Assembly: GCF_029227915.1 (NCBI RefSeq)
Contig: NC_079886.1
Coordinates: 13,261,001 to 13,325,000 of the forward strand
Length of the DNA: 64,000 nt
Direction: 5' to 3'
DNA from: Hydractinia symbiolongicarpus
Lineage: Eukaryota; Cnidaria; Hydrozoa; Anthoathecata; Hydractiniidae
Part shown: positions 29,467 through 39,475 of the stretch, piece after piece
Position numbering within the stretch: position 1 is the first letter of the stretch
Layout: each line of letters starts with the position of its first letter
The notes under the pieces: generated by a model
Databases searched by the model: none
The model's input: only the letters and a program-made list of their open reading frames with translations
What the model was told of the DNA's origin: nothing
Translations under genes and position numbers: made by a program

Positions 29467-29965
29467 ATGGACATTGTGGGTGACCCCCACACAGCAATCT
29501 TTACAGGTTCGACGTCATGTGGCAAGACACAACGTGTATTGGATCTACTGGAAAATGAGTATAGGAAGCACTTCCACAATATTGTCATACCGTGCCCTAC
29601 CCTGAAATGGAATAAGACATACCTCGAAAGGGCCTCATTATGGAGGGATAACTATGTATTTATGATAGACCCCGGGAATGAGTTTTTTGAATGGATATCG
29701 AAACTATCCTCATTGCTAGCAGGGGAGAAGAGTCTTTTCGTTATTGATGACATGATATCTGACGAGAGCCTCAATAAAAAAGGCAGCCCTTGCTTAAATT
29801 GGCTATTTCGGAAAGGCTCTTAACCCAGTCGTATACTGCCTTGCCCAAGAATTTGAGGAGGCAGAAGAAGGTCCTATTTTTATGGTATCCACATGAAAAG
29901 AGTGACATGAAGATGATCGACGAAGAGACGAACCACCACAGCGAAACCTCCGCCCAAGCATCGGT
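29467..29965 (+). pseudogene. Packaging ATPase (B), one break
   Basis: ATG within TAAATG. HTAIFTGSTSCGKTQRVLDL has an intact Walker A (GSTSCGKT), and SLFVIDDMISDESLNKK an intact Walker B. Near 29,800 a small deletion and frame change remove the region between Walker B and LLTQSYTALPKNLRRQKK. The remainder (MKMIDEETN) is followed by decayed sequence. This is the A32/FtsK-like packaging ATPase of Polintons. Length, about 230 residues, is typical. Confidence 0.88.
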
Positions 29966-29974
29966 TTATAGAAA

Positions 29975-30770
29975 ATGTCTTCACAACTCGTCTTATTCAA
30001 CGCAACACCTGCAGGAGCCATTGAGACCTTATTTAATAAACAAAATCAGCCTCTATTCAAACATGCAGACCTTAAGAGATTCCTGTGTATTCCAAATGCT
30101 AGGCAGTATGGACTTGATCGCAATATGACAATATCAAGGGGAGAAATAGAGGGTATAACAACTGTAGTTGGTGACTACAGTTGTTCAGATTCCTCGGAAG
30201 GAGTTAAAAAACGGCATGAGATATTCGTCACGTTAGATGGGGCGTTGGAAATTGCCGTCAGATTGAGAAAGCCGGGAAGGGGGTGGAAAAATTACAGGAT
30301 AAACTCAAGGAGCAGCGTCAAGCCCTTGAGGATAAGGATAATGCCCTAGTTTTCCTCAATGATGAAATTGAGGACAGGGATAGCCAAGTCATGGTATTGG
30401 GGATGAAATTGAGGAGCTGAAGCAATGTGCCCTGCCCCACCTCGAAGATCCCGGGAAGGATAACAGTTTGGTGATTATACAAAAGAACAACGATGATCCC
30501 TTCCAATACCTGGCCATCTGTGGTCAACAGGGGTATGTGGCCCAAAAAATACGAAATAAGCTTGTTGATTACCCCAAGGGTGAGATCGTGGTGCTGGCAG
30601 AGACCCCTAATGCTATAGTCCATTACAACTGGCTGCGGGAACGTGGATGTATTGAAGTAAACCCGGAGAGGGTTAGACATTTTAGGCTTAGAGAACACTA
30701 TACGCATGAACGTCTCTTAGAACTCGCGGAAGAGGCGCGATTATTACTACCGGCAGGTAGTAAAAATTGA
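29975..30770 (+). pseudogene. MSV199-like DNA-binding protein (B)
   Basis: SSQLVLFNATPAGAIETLFN aligns with copy A. FVTLDGALEIAVRLRKPGR is the MSV199-like helix region, with frame changes near 30,280 and 30,420. The coiled coil (LKEQRQALEDKDNAL) is readable. The last 100 residues (30,468-30,770) form an intact stretch with KGEIVVLAETPNAIVHYNWL and HFRLREHYTHERLLELAEEA. The final codons lie within a hairpin. A regulatory DNA-binding protein is likely. Confidence 0.66.
30744..30763. terminator. Hairpin at a convergent gene junction (B)
   Basis: TTACTACC, four bases, GGTAGTAA; perfect 8-bp arms within the last codons of the plus-strand gene (stop 30,768-30,770) and 14 bases from the opposing integrase stop (30,777). 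Confidence 0.82.
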
Positions 30771-30776
30771 GGGTGT

Positions 30777-31715
30777 TTACCACTCTTTAACATGTTCTGG
30801 AGGCACTTCGACATCCTCTGGTATCAGCATCAACTCTTCCGATACAAAACTCCTTTCAGTACCATCCTTCAAATAGTACAGAACACGACTACCCGTCACA
30901 ATACCATCCAACCTATACATCTTTTTACTCCAGAAAGCATCGGTTGCACGTCGTCTCGCATCACCGTGCTCCTCCCTGGGTTATAGCAGATACAAGTGCA
31001 GCCCATCCTCGGGCAGGGGTTTCTCTTCTGGTTATTCTTCACTTTTTGCGAGTGGTACATCATCCAGTTTGATCGCTTTGTTAGGTTTCATACCAATCAT
31101 AGCTGTCTTGGTATTATTGAGACCTTTCACGATGGTATACAGATGCTTGACCCAAAGATAATTCCTGGGCATCCTGATGTTTGAATAGCCTTTCCGCAAG
31201 TACCTTGTTGTAAGACTCCACGAAAGCCGTGAATGTATGGTGATACTTTGTGGTTGCCCGCCTAATTTCAACACCTCAAGTAGTTTGGTTACGTCCGATT
31301 TAAATTCAGAGCCATTATCGCATTGGGAGGTTTTGGGGTAGTGTAAGGGTCCGGCTTTGTAGATATCTTTGATCATGTCGGCGACCTCGCTGGCTTTCTT
31401 TGTGCGCAACGGCCTTGCCACTTTGTAACGCGAGGCTACGTCAATGCCTATCAGAATGTACTTGTACGTATTACCATATAGTTTGTCATGTGGCATATAA
31501 AACAGATCGAATTGGTGCATTTCATTTGGTGTCGTAATGGTAAAATGGGGGTAGTCAATACGTTTCGGCCAATGAATTACTAGCTTTTTCGGGAGACCAC
31601 TCTCCTTCGCAAGTAATTTAATAGCTTTCCGTCCGATCCACAGATGTTCCGGGGTGTAGTAAATTTGACCTAATTTCTCCGGCTCCTCTTCGGTAACAAC
31701 GTGCGTTTTTGACAT
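30777..31715 (-). pseudogene. Polinton integrase (B)
   Basis: Readable from ATG 31,715. IYYTPEHLWIGRKAIKLLA, NEMHQFDLFYMPHDKLYG with the first D, RYKVARPLRTKKASEVADM, and SQCDNGSEFKSDVTKLLE with the second D. A pair of compensating frame shifts (about 31,160-31,270) scrambles the part with the third acidic residue. Stops near 31,032 and 30,990 interrupt the C-terminal SH3-like region. The zinc HHCC domain seen in retroviral integrases is not evident. Confidence 0.88.
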
Positions 31716-31726
31716 GTCAAACGCTC

Positions 31727-32125
31727 CTATAGGTATTTGTAGACTACAAAGCCTAGCAGGGATAAGGAGCCAAGGACTAATGTGAGTTCCCCGTCCTGTT
31801 GCTGCTTCGAGGGTACATAAAAGTCCTTCAACTGAGGAGCATTTTTTTGCGATGCGATGAAGTATTGGAACATGTCGTTGTCCAATCCCCTTAGACTCTT
31901 ACCCGCTTTTAGCTGCATCTCCCTTTGCTTCGCGAACCAATCGAGCTTGGCCTGCCGGTCCCTTATCCATTGGGCCTGGGCTTCATTTAACTTTTCTATG
32001 GCTTGATCTTGCCGTTTACGTTCAGCTTCCCCATGCCCCGCAATTTTAGAAAATAGATAATTTGATCCGCTGAACGCTAATGCGTTGATTGCTGCCCCGG
32101 CGACGATTACAGCGATCGTGGCCAT
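31727..32125 (-). CDS. Small membrane/coiled-coil protein MATI (B), intact
   Basis: 132 residues. An N-terminal hydrophobic segment (ATIAVIVAGAAINALAFSGS) is followed by a long charged helix (AERKRQDQAIEKLNEAQAQW and AKLDWFAKQREMQLKAG), FYVPSKQQQDGELT, and a second hydrophobic segment (LVLGSLSLLGFVVYKYL) at the C terminus. ATG follows AATAAAGAGAC. It is conserved with copy A and lies next to the integrase in both. A virion membrane or capsid-associated role is plausible; I know no named family. Confidence 0.74.
   Translation of the reverse strand: MATIAVIVAGAAINALAFSGSNYLFSKIAGHGEAERKRQDQAIEKLNEAQAQWIRDRQAKLDWFAKQREMQLKAGKSLRGLDNDMFQYFIASQKNAPQLKDFYVPSKQQQDGELTLVLGSLSLLGFVVYKYL
31736..31750. 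promoter_or_regulatory. Perfect inverted repeat between membrane gene and integrase (B)
   Basis: TTTGTAG, one base, CTACAAA, overlapping the last codons of the minus-strand membrane protein gene whose stop is at 31,727. The equivalent junction in copy A holds the 14-bp palindrome at 23,781. Confidence 0.7.
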
Positions 32126-32131
32126 GTCTCT

Positions 32132-32844
32132 TTATTCTGAGACGAGACGGTTGCCTTTTGATATGTTCTCGCTTGCCCACATAGGTTGGGTATTGGTGTA
32201 ATGCAATCTCCTACCAACCTCAACAAGCGAAGGATCATCCCCATTTTCTCGGTACCTGAGCGGTATCTTATGATCAATGTGCCACCCCTTACCATAATTG
32301 TCCCATGTCATCCCATCGGAAAACCGGGCTTCGATATGAGCCCTCAGTGTAGCAATATCGCAACCTAGGTACTCTTGAGAGCTGAGCTCCTTGTTTCCCT
32401 TTAGAACCTTGTGGGCTCGGCCGCGTACATTATGGGCGAGATGCCTGGCAGGCTCATGAATTTGACAGGTGGATCTCAGTTTTTCATGGTCGCAATACTG
32501 ACTCCCCTGCAATCCTTACAAAAAGCCCTCCGCCTTTCATGTTTGCAAATCTAACCCCCCGCAGCCTTTACACTGATCTCTCCGCCTACCATGCTTGCAA
32601 ATGCTTCCACCCCCGCACTCTCTACATTGGGATCTCTGTCTTTGATGTTTGCAAATCTGGCTTCCCTTATAGTCTTTGCATTTAGACCTTTCCTTTGATG
32701 CGGGCACCTATTACGATCCGTTGACGCCTTCGCTTTATCCAGGCAGCATATGCACATTTTTGTAGTTTGACCATTACGCTTGATCCTAAAATTTTCAAAA
32801 GATAAAAGGTGTTTACATCTCGGACACTTACATTTTCCTTCCAT
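32132..32844 (-). pseudogene. Zinc-repeat HNH nuclease (B, minus strand)
   Basis: From ATG 32,844: CKCPRCKHLLSFENFRIKRN and CICCLDKAKASTDRNRCPHQ, then several C-x-H...C-x2-C repeats spread over changing frames (32,520-32,700), then an open C-terminal part at 32,132-32,512 with SSQEYLGCDIATLRAHIEAR and GKGWHIDHKIPLRYREN, the HNH core (H-I-D-H), and NTQPMWASENISKGNR with the last histidine position replaced. It resembles HNH nucleases of large DNA viruses. Its place between capsid and membrane genes, opposite to copy A, suggests mobility within Polintons. Confidence 0.8.
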
Positions 32845-32848
32845 GTTG

Positions 32849-32872
32849 ACTCGTTTTGCCCTCAACACGAGT
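32849..32872. promoter_or_regulatory. Inverted repeat between capsid and HNH genes
   Basis: ACTCGTTTT and AACACGAGT, 8 of 9 paired, six-base loop, between the capsid stop (32,882) and the HNH ATG (32,844) on the minus strand. Confidence 0.72.
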
Positions 32873-32881
32873 TTTTGGTCA

Positions 32882-34160
32882 CTAGTGCTCTACGGAGTGG
32901 AAGCGGCCATCGAGTGTATTCAGCTGGCCGTCTTGAAGAAAATACACGTAAGCCATGAAATCTCCGGTTCCGTCTGCTTTCTTTGTGATATGTAGGGTAA
33001 TACCATCAGACAGACGTTGTAGAGGCCTTCCACTACCATATAGGGTATGATCGGGAGACGCCCGAAAGTCTACAAACAGGGCATACCTTTCGTTGAAAAA
33101 TTGCCCGATGGTCACGTTCGAGTCATGACTAACAAAGAGGTTCACAATCTGTGTGAGGTAGTCTTTGGGGAGCATAGCATGAGAGTACAACTCATTAGGC
33201 TCTCCCTCGACGGTGACGCTAATCTTTTTTAATTTTTGGGTTGTAAAAGACCTCGTTAACGCCGGCGTAAGCCTTCACTTTTCCTGGGTCTATGAAGAGT
33301 AGCCAGATACCCTTAAACGACTTCGAGGGGGTGTCAGTTTGGAGGTTATAACTTGTGTCTGATTTTTTCATAGTGATAACCTTGCTACGGAGTATCCTTT
33401 CGTATGGCAGGGCCAATGTTGCATACCTCGACATCATGGCGCTCGCGAGACCTTCGTGACTGAGCTTGTCAAATTCAAGACTAATGTTGCTTATCCCATA
33501 GGTGGCATCGGCTGCCTTGGCTGCCGTGGACCCCGAGGCCGCTGTCCCAGCATCTTTGATGACGTCACCGTAGGACGTGAAATGTATAACGAATTGTAGC
33601 CTGTCGTACAGGCCCGCTGCATAAAAGGGTAGGTCCTTCGTCAGTTTAAACATCTTGCCTAGTGGTATGCAAAAGGTGTTACCATACGCGGCAACAATCG
33701 CCTTTTCTTCATCGCTACCTACATGATCACTAGCTTTGACCTGCAGGGCCCTGATGGTCCCGTCGTTGGGGTTAATGCCCTCTAAAACAAGGTTGTTGTC
33801 CCTATCAAATTTCGGCAGCCACAAGTCCCGGTACACTGCCAGGGTATTGTAATCCGATATGTTCTGTATCTCGTTGCCGTTCAAGGTAATACGTAGGTTT
33901 CGTACCAGGATTTTACCAATGTTACTGACAATGGTACGTTTCGTGTTGGTCCCCGTCAGCGTCAGGTCAAATAAGAGTTTGATGGACCCTGGAAAGATGA
34001 CATCATTCCCGGACATATTAGGCATATCCACATGCAGGTCCTCGTTCTGGTTGATGGTTGAAGGTATGTGACTTATCTGAAGCCTTTGTTTTCGGCCCCT
34101 GATACCAAAGAGTTGCTTCATCTCCGCATATGGGTCTAGCGTCGTTCCAAATGCACTCAT
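32882..34160 (-). pseudogene. Polinton major capsid protein (B), one frame shift
   Basis: The ORF from ATG 34,160 reads SAFGTTLDPYAEMKQLFGIR, GSIKLLFDLTLTGTNTKRT, VYRDLWLPKFDRDNN and NTFCIPLGKMFKLTKDLPFY, matching the double-jelly-roll capsid proteins of Polintons. At about 33,222, in a run of six A, the frame changes by one base and the conserved C-terminal part continues in the next frame (LPKDYLTQIVNLFVSHDSN and YALFVDFRASPDHTLYG) to 32,882. Together about 420 residues, usual for the family. The break could be mutation or an assembly error in a homopolymer. ATG follows AATAAAT. Confidence 0.87.
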
Positions 34161-34192
34161 ATTTATTATTGATATAAATCTTTAAATAAAGA

Positions 34193-34668
34193 ATGCCAAC
34201 CAATCCAGTATTTGTACCTGACATTGATATTGATGATGGTGAGGAGGATGGGGGCCATCCAGATAAACCTGATGATACTACATCAAAACTCCCTGGAACG
34301 CCAAAACTTCCCGGAACATCGGGGCCTTCAACAGAACAGAAGCAGGGGGATCTTTAGGGGCAGAGGCAAAAACTACTAAATTCAAAGATCGATGGGCTTT
34401 ACGATCGTCTTACGGAAAATTGGGGTTACAGCCTAATGCAAGGTATTATGATATGTTCAGGGAAGACAAGGGGAATCAACTTATTTTAAAGGAAATAGTA
34501 AAGGGTAAGAAAACCTTCAAGGAAATAGTGGTTACGAATCAAGATGATAGCCTAAAAACCGTTGGTCAGATACAAACGCTCCTGGGTAGTAATCGCCTGC
34601 AGGCCCTGGGGTTTGTCGACTATGTTACACCCAACAAAGGTGGTAAATTTAGGGCCAGAACCTCTTGA
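34193..34668 (+). pseudogene. Conserved Polinton protein, divergent from capsid (B)
   Basis: ATG three bases after AATAAA, only 32 bases from the divergent capsid ATG. The N terminus is acidic and Pro/Gly-rich (VPDIDIDDGEEDGG, LPGTPKLPGTSG). After a stop near 34,356 and a frame change, KIDGLYDRLTENWG, ARYYDMFREDKGNQLIL and SNRLQALGFVDYVTPNKGG follow. Copy C has a homologue (42,318-42,539 and after: NALYNHLKETLGMPDDRHYD). Function unknown. Confidence 0.62.
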
Positions 34669-35458
34669 AAAGGTATAATAAAATAGAGGAGGAGACCGAA
34701 CATATTGAGATGGAATCGTTGGAGGAGATCGATGAATTTGTAGATGCAACGGAGAGCCTTATACAAGACACCTCGTTTGTCGGGCCTGATGAGGGTGGCA
34801 TCGCCCCACGTGAAAGAAGGGGACTTGACCTCGAGCTTCAGACGTTAAGGGGTAACTTGAAAAGCCTGAAAAATAAGATGATCTTATACGACAGCGACAT
34901 TAACAAGGCAGAGGGCAGGGTGAAAGAACTTGAGAAGCAGAAGGTTGGGGCGGACGAAGGACAACAGGCTAACATTGAGAAGGAGATAGAAAAGGCGAAG
35001 AAAGAGATTAGGGGAAGCACATGGCATACTATCCACTGACATATACCCCAACTCATACATATCAAACACACGCTCCTGAGAATCGCCGGAAATAACACAA
35101 CTCTGCTTGAAAAGCTTCGTATACTCTTTAGGGAACAGGGGATAACCATAGCGAGTATCGTCTCTGCTATTGGTCTATTGATAAGCACCATTGTACTTTC
35201 TGTTACAGGGGGGCGCTGGGGGTACTGTAGGAGGAAGTGCCGCAGCGGGTGCAAAGCTTTGTAGAGAAGCAACTGGAAAGGCTTGGAAATTTTCTCAAAT
35301 ACCTAGCAGGCAAGGCAGGTGTTGCGTTACCCGTGATCATCGGTACAGTAGTCTCGTTCTTCCTGAGGGTAGCGTCAAGCATCGTGAAATATGCGGCAAA
35401 ACATCTGTACATGGCCATCGCAGGAGCTGCCGGGCTTGTCGTGCTATATGTGAAATAA
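34665..35458 (+). pseudogene. Coiled-coil/membrane protein (B)
   Basis: Open from 34,665: IEMESLEEIDEFVDATESL, PRERRGLDLELQTLRGNLKS and a coiled coil (VKELEKQKVGADEGQQANIE). Frames then change near 35,030. LLEKLRILFREQGITIASIV is readable near 35,100, followed by a hydrophobic stretch. The C terminus (35,237-35,458) is intact: NFLKYLAGKAGVALPVIIGT, then VVSFFLRVASSIVKYAAKHL and a final membrane helix. The homologue in copy C is at 42,560-43,405. The two-part design (coiled coil, then membrane helices) suggests a virion membrane protein; this is inference. Confidence 0.7.
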
Positions 35459-35468
35459 GCCTATTTCA
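35451..35468. terminator. Hairpin at a convergent gene junction (B)
   Basis: TGAAATA, four bases, TATTTCA; the first arm includes the stop codon of the plus-strand gene, and the minus-strand ORF ends at 35,466. Copy C has a hairpin at the same junction (43,439-43,468). Confidence 0.8.
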
Positions 35469-35663
35469 GCCATATATAGGCCAGGATGAGGTCAACCCTG
35501 TTATAATAATGGTGGCCTTGGTATCCTCATATTGGTTTTGTGGTGGTTGTTCGGGTATATGGGGCGTGACATGTACCTGTATATCGGGGGTATGTATGGA
35601 AGGTGTAATAGGTGCTGTATGCCTAGGGGTGATTTGGAAGATGCCAATGAGTGATATTAGCAA
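35466..35663 (-). pseudogene. Pro-rich C-terminal remnant of a minus-strand Polinton gene (B)
   Basis: Reads ITPSIHTPDIQVHVTPHIPE, QPPQNQYEDTKATIIITG, and stops. In copy C the gene at this position (43,488-44,220) ends with a Pro/Lys-rich linker and a membrane helix. Position and composition suggest this is the shortened equivalent, but residue similarity is too low to be sure. Confidence 0.45.
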
Positions 35664-36140
35664 ACTTTACCCAAGTTTGCCAAGTGCACCCTCACAAGGC
35701 TCTGATCAGGATGAGGGACAGGTTTTCAGGCTTAAAAAAATTGAGGAAGTAGAACAATATCTATATATCGGGGTAAACAAAGGAGCGTAATAGACTGGCA
35801 AAGAGACTGAAGATTCACAATGGATGGGTACGCCTCTGTGACCATGGTCTACTTGGCGTAAGCGTTATTAATTCAGGGCTTGGCATTGGGGCTATGGTGT
35901 CAGGCCTGGGGGTTCCATTGGCCTGTGCAATGGGATTGCTGCTGGAATAGGACAAACCGGTCTTCGGAACGCCTCACAACGGTTGCGTGTTAAGTCTAAA
36001 AAGCACGAAGGCATCAGGATACTCGCGGAGGCGAAATTAAACTCCGTTGTTGACCTTATCAGCAAAGCAATAGAGAATGGCGTTATCAGCGACTACGAGT
36101 ATAGCCTAATCTCTCGGGAGAAGGAAAAATATCTGCTGTT
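35641..36140 (+). pseudogene. Polinton small membrane-helix protein (B), cut by Helitron
   Basis: From ATG 35,641: LYPSLPSAPSQGSDQDEGQV and FRLKKIEEVEQYL, then in changing frames a Gly-rich hydrophobic region (LGIGAMVSGLGVPLACAMG), then SKKHEGIRILAEAKLNSVVD and LISKAIENGVISDYEYSLIS. Copy C has the nearly complete homologue (45,371-45,990). Similarity ends at about 36,135, where reverse-strand Helitron helicase coding begins. Function unknown; the family appears in several cnidarian Polintons as I recall. Confidence 0.66.
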
Positions 36141-36680
36141 TTGCAATGCGAAAGATTTACCAATACATCTTTATAGTCTGCATAAATTGGTCTTGCTTGA
36201 ATTGTTGGAAGTTGGTAGAAATCCCCCACATACTATAACAGATATTCCTGCAAACGGAATGTCATCTGAGCATCCAAATATCCCAGTTAGCCGTTGGTGA
36301 ATATGCAAAGGCAGCTTGTTTGAAACCATTGAGATTTCGTCTACTGCGATAATGCTTAGCTCTGAAAGCTTATTTCGCAACATGAATTTCTTTTTATCAC
36401 TCAACTTAGAAATGTTTTTAGTAAAACTTCTATCAACTGGCATACCCAAGGCTGAATGTATTGTATTTTTCTCTACATTGATGGCAGCAACACCAGTGGG
36501 CGCCAGAATAAGAATTTTATCTTTTTCTAAGTCCCCTGAACGATAAGAAAGTGCTTTATTTAGGATGTCAGAAATTGTTTTTATCAAATGTGACTTTCCA
36601 CAACCTACACTTCCTGTTCGAAAGATGTGAATTGGTTCAATTTTATGGTGTCCGTTACATGCGAAGCTTCTTGTGTAAGT
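36140..36680 (-). pseudogene. PIF1-like helicase of the Helitron, 3'-truncated
   Basis: HIFRTGSVGCGKSHLIKTIS gives Walker A (GSVGCGKS), ILILAPTGVAAINVEKNTIH is motif Ia, and LSIIAVDEISMVSNKLPLHI is Walker B. The next motif (VIVCGGFLPTSNN, normally a GDFxQLPP-type sequence) shows a frame slip; in the neighbouring frame it reads DFYQLPTIQARPIY. The coding sequence then ends at the junction near 36,140, so the C-terminal helicase half is absent. Confidence 0.86.
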
Positions 36681-38100
36681 TCTAACCCAATCATTTACGA
36701 CTTTAAAACTTGCCTTTGACTTTCATGGAGATGATCATCAGAAATTCAAGGTTTACTAACCAATGAAAAAGTGTTTCCAATAACTGGAACGTTTTCGGTT
36801 TCATTTGGAACTTTGTCATTGCTATGGTAATTTATATTACTCATCTCATCAAAAACATCGTCATTATCTTGTTCAGCGAAGGAATCAAGATTATTTACAT
36901 TCGTGTGAAAATTTATCATTGCTTCTTCAACAAGTTTACCGAATAGTTCGCATATTCTGTTTTTGTATTTATAATTTCTAATACACCGTTTTCCAATAAT
37001 TTCTCTGCAAAGGCACCTGAGTTTTTGCTTAGCAATTCTGCTTCCTGGCGAAAAGGATAAAACATAAAGGGCAAATGATGTGCATACCCTATTGGATTTT
37101 TCTCTCGACTAGGCACATGGTACTTTAGAACACATTTTTCTTTTCGTAAAGACAACATTTCTTTTGAGGACGTAAGAGGTAGATTTTTCGGATAAGGAGA
37201 TTCCATGTGAGTATCAGGTATTATTTCTTCAATTATCTTCTGGTTTCGGTTTTATTTTCATAGAGTAGCTTGACAAGAACTCAGCATAACACATTTGTTC
37301 CAACATAGCGTCTTTTGGTCTATCCATGTATCTATCCAACATATTATGTTTAAAAATATCAGTACTTTCTTGTGGCAAACTTAAAATCTCTTCTTTGTTA
37401 CGACTGTAACGAATGTTACTGTTTGTAAAAACTACAACAGAAAATGTCTTTCGTAGCCATATTCCTGGTATTATAATAGCAAGTTCTTCTTGAATTGACA
37501 TTTCGCGATAAATTCGATACGCATTTGCAATTGATTTCATTTGTACAAATAACGAATCACCAGGTTCTAATGCTTGCGATGGTGCTTTTTTCATCGCTTC
37601 TTAAGATTCGTCTTCAGCTTTAGATAGATAAGCACACATGTAAGACACTGCTTTATAATAATCAAGAACAGGCTGAATGTCTATGTTGGCTTCTCATACC
37701 ATCAAGCCTTCAGTAAAATAATTATTGATAAAACAAGAATCTAAAAGCCTTCGAAAGTGAATTTGAAATCCACTATCAGGAGATATACTCAGTGCGTTTA
37801 CATACTCTTCTTTTGTAATAGCTAAACTTTGAAGAATTTCTTCAATTGTACCTGGTTGGGTATAATTAGGTTCATCTCGATGAAGAATATTGTTTAATCT
37901 TGGATTCAAATTTGAATCTCTATAAGTTTTTTACCTTTTCTAGTATAGTCTTTCTTTCCTTTAATTGTGTTTCCCTCTCTTCCTTAGAGATGTTGTCAGG
38001 TAAAGGCTCAGCGACAATTGTATGGTCTGAAAAAATTTCCCGAAAGAGTACCGACAATTCTAGTTTTTATATTTACAAGATTTGAGAATGTGTTTGATAT
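36680..38100 (-). pseudogene. Helitron middle region, broken frames
   Basis: Open pieces at 36,916-37,206 (LPFMFYPFRQEAELLSKNSG), 37,229-37,594 (MKSIANAYRIYREMSIQEEL and AIIIPGIWLRKTFSVVVFTN) and 37,694-37,909 (GFQIHFRRLLDSCFINNYF) belong to one decayed reading frame between the Rep and helicase domains. These match the linker of animal Helitron proteins by my recollection of the pattern. Several stops separate them. Confidence 0.72.
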
Positions 38101-39132
38101 GTCGAAACTAGTTTGTAAAGAACTGGATTGCTTTCTTTACCAGGAAGCTGGCATTTAACTATGTTATCCACAAAGGCAATATATTCTTTCTTATTATCGC
38201 TACGTAAAATTGGTGCATTAACAACCCATAATAAAGAGTGGATGTGTGCGCTTCCTCTTACCTGAAATTCAAATCTTATGGCGTAGTAGTTTAATATACC
38301 TAACGGTCCGTTAACAACTATTGTTTTAAAGAAGGTCCCAACTCGGTATTGGAAATGTCTGGATTACTGTTCAGAATCTCGGTTCGCTGATAGTAATTTA
38401 GATTGTCGATTTCTTCTTCATTCATTTCCTTGTAATTTAGTGATGATTTTAACCAGTTCATTGCATCCTAAATCTGCACAAGACAGAGTCATAAAAACGC
38501 TGAAAGTCCTAGCTGTTTTACCATAGCCAAAAGTTCAAAAAGAAATCGTTTCCAATATGCAGGAGTTCCTTTCAACGTGTTCATAAACGTGAAAGCGTCG
38601 TCACTGGCTATAAACGACTTAATTTTTTTTTTTAAATTTGAAGACATCATTCCTGATGTAAGACCGTCCGCTTCAATTTTTTTCACAGCGATATTTATGC
38701 GACTATTCAAATTAAGATGTTTCGTCACTGCATGAGAAAAAATATATAGTCAGTTTCAGAGGCAAACTTCTGTCTATAATTCAATAATCTTTGGTTGAGA
38801 TACTTGGTCGGGGAAAGTCGTACTTCCCTTTTCGTGTGATATCCGTATTTACCTGTTGGAAATACATAAGGATGGGAAAGTTCTTCACAATGCTCATCAG
38901 AAATTATTGGTATGGGAATTTTATTCTCGCCTGGAGCAATAACAATATTTCCGTCGTCAATTTGTTCATGTGGAATAGTTGAAACAAAAGATGTATCTTG
39001 GCAAGGGAATCGATTTTCGTTTAATGGATTTTCATTCTCTTCTCCGCTATCGTGCGAGTAATCCTCATTCTTGGTTTTTATGTCACTGATATTTTTACTT
39101 GGTGTCGATTCTATTGCAAAATCAATGTTCAT
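38100..39132 (-). pseudogene. Helitron Rep/N-terminal region
   Basis: From 39,132: an acidic leader, then EELSHPYVFPTGKYGYHTKR and LSPTKYLNQRLLNYRQKFAS. After a stop, LNLNSRINIAVKKIEADGL and GTPAYWKRFLFELLAMVKQL are the conserved Helitron-like N-terminal domain. Across further frame changes, QVRGSAHIHSLLWVVNAPIL near 38,250 shows the HUH (H-I-H) metal-binding motif of the rolling-circle nuclease, followed by KKEYIAFVDNIVKCQLPGKE. The copy is inactive. Confidence 0.84.
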
Positions 39133-39475
39133 ATTATTTTCACTTTTTCAAGTTTCATGTTCAGATGTTAAATTAATCCAGGAAGGTGGTATGTTTGTGA
39201 GATTAATTTCAATGTTTGCATAAACATTGTTTTAATAAAGGACTTCTCGAATAACATCTGGCCCCACAGATTCTAAGTTAACGTTAGATTTGAAATTGAG
39301 TTTCTTCTTCAACGCCACTTGCGCTACGCCATTATTATCCATTCCTCTTTGTAAGACATTGCTTATTTCATCAGCTTTTATTTGGACATTACAGATTGCC
39401 CCTTTTATTTTGGGAGACTAACCCTTCGCTTAAATAAAATTCTTTTGGATATAACGATTTTTTTCAATCGTCGTA

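Larger units (their letters stand above)
26100..36140 (+). mobile_element. Polinton/Maverick copy B
   Basis: The most complete copy: module remnant, polymerase C-terminal half, small ORFs, zinc/HNH remnant, zinc ribbon, packaging ATPase and MSV199-like protein on plus; integrase, membrane protein, HNH protein and major capsid protein on minus; then coiled-coil/membrane genes on plus. It is cut at about 36,140 by a truncated Helitron. About 1.7 kb of polymerase is missing at the left. Confidence 0.87.
36140..39470 (-). mobile_element. Truncated Helitron between Polintons B and C
   Basis: On the minus strand, from right to left: a Helitron-like N-terminal/Rep region (39,132-38,100), a middle region with broken frames, and a PIF1-type helicase (about 36,640-36,140). 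The helicase stops after its early motifs at the junction with Polinton B, so the Helitron 3' end is missing; the 5' end merges with a truncated integrase gene of Polinton C. Neither a TC start nor a CTRR end with hairpin was found. Confidence 0.83.
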
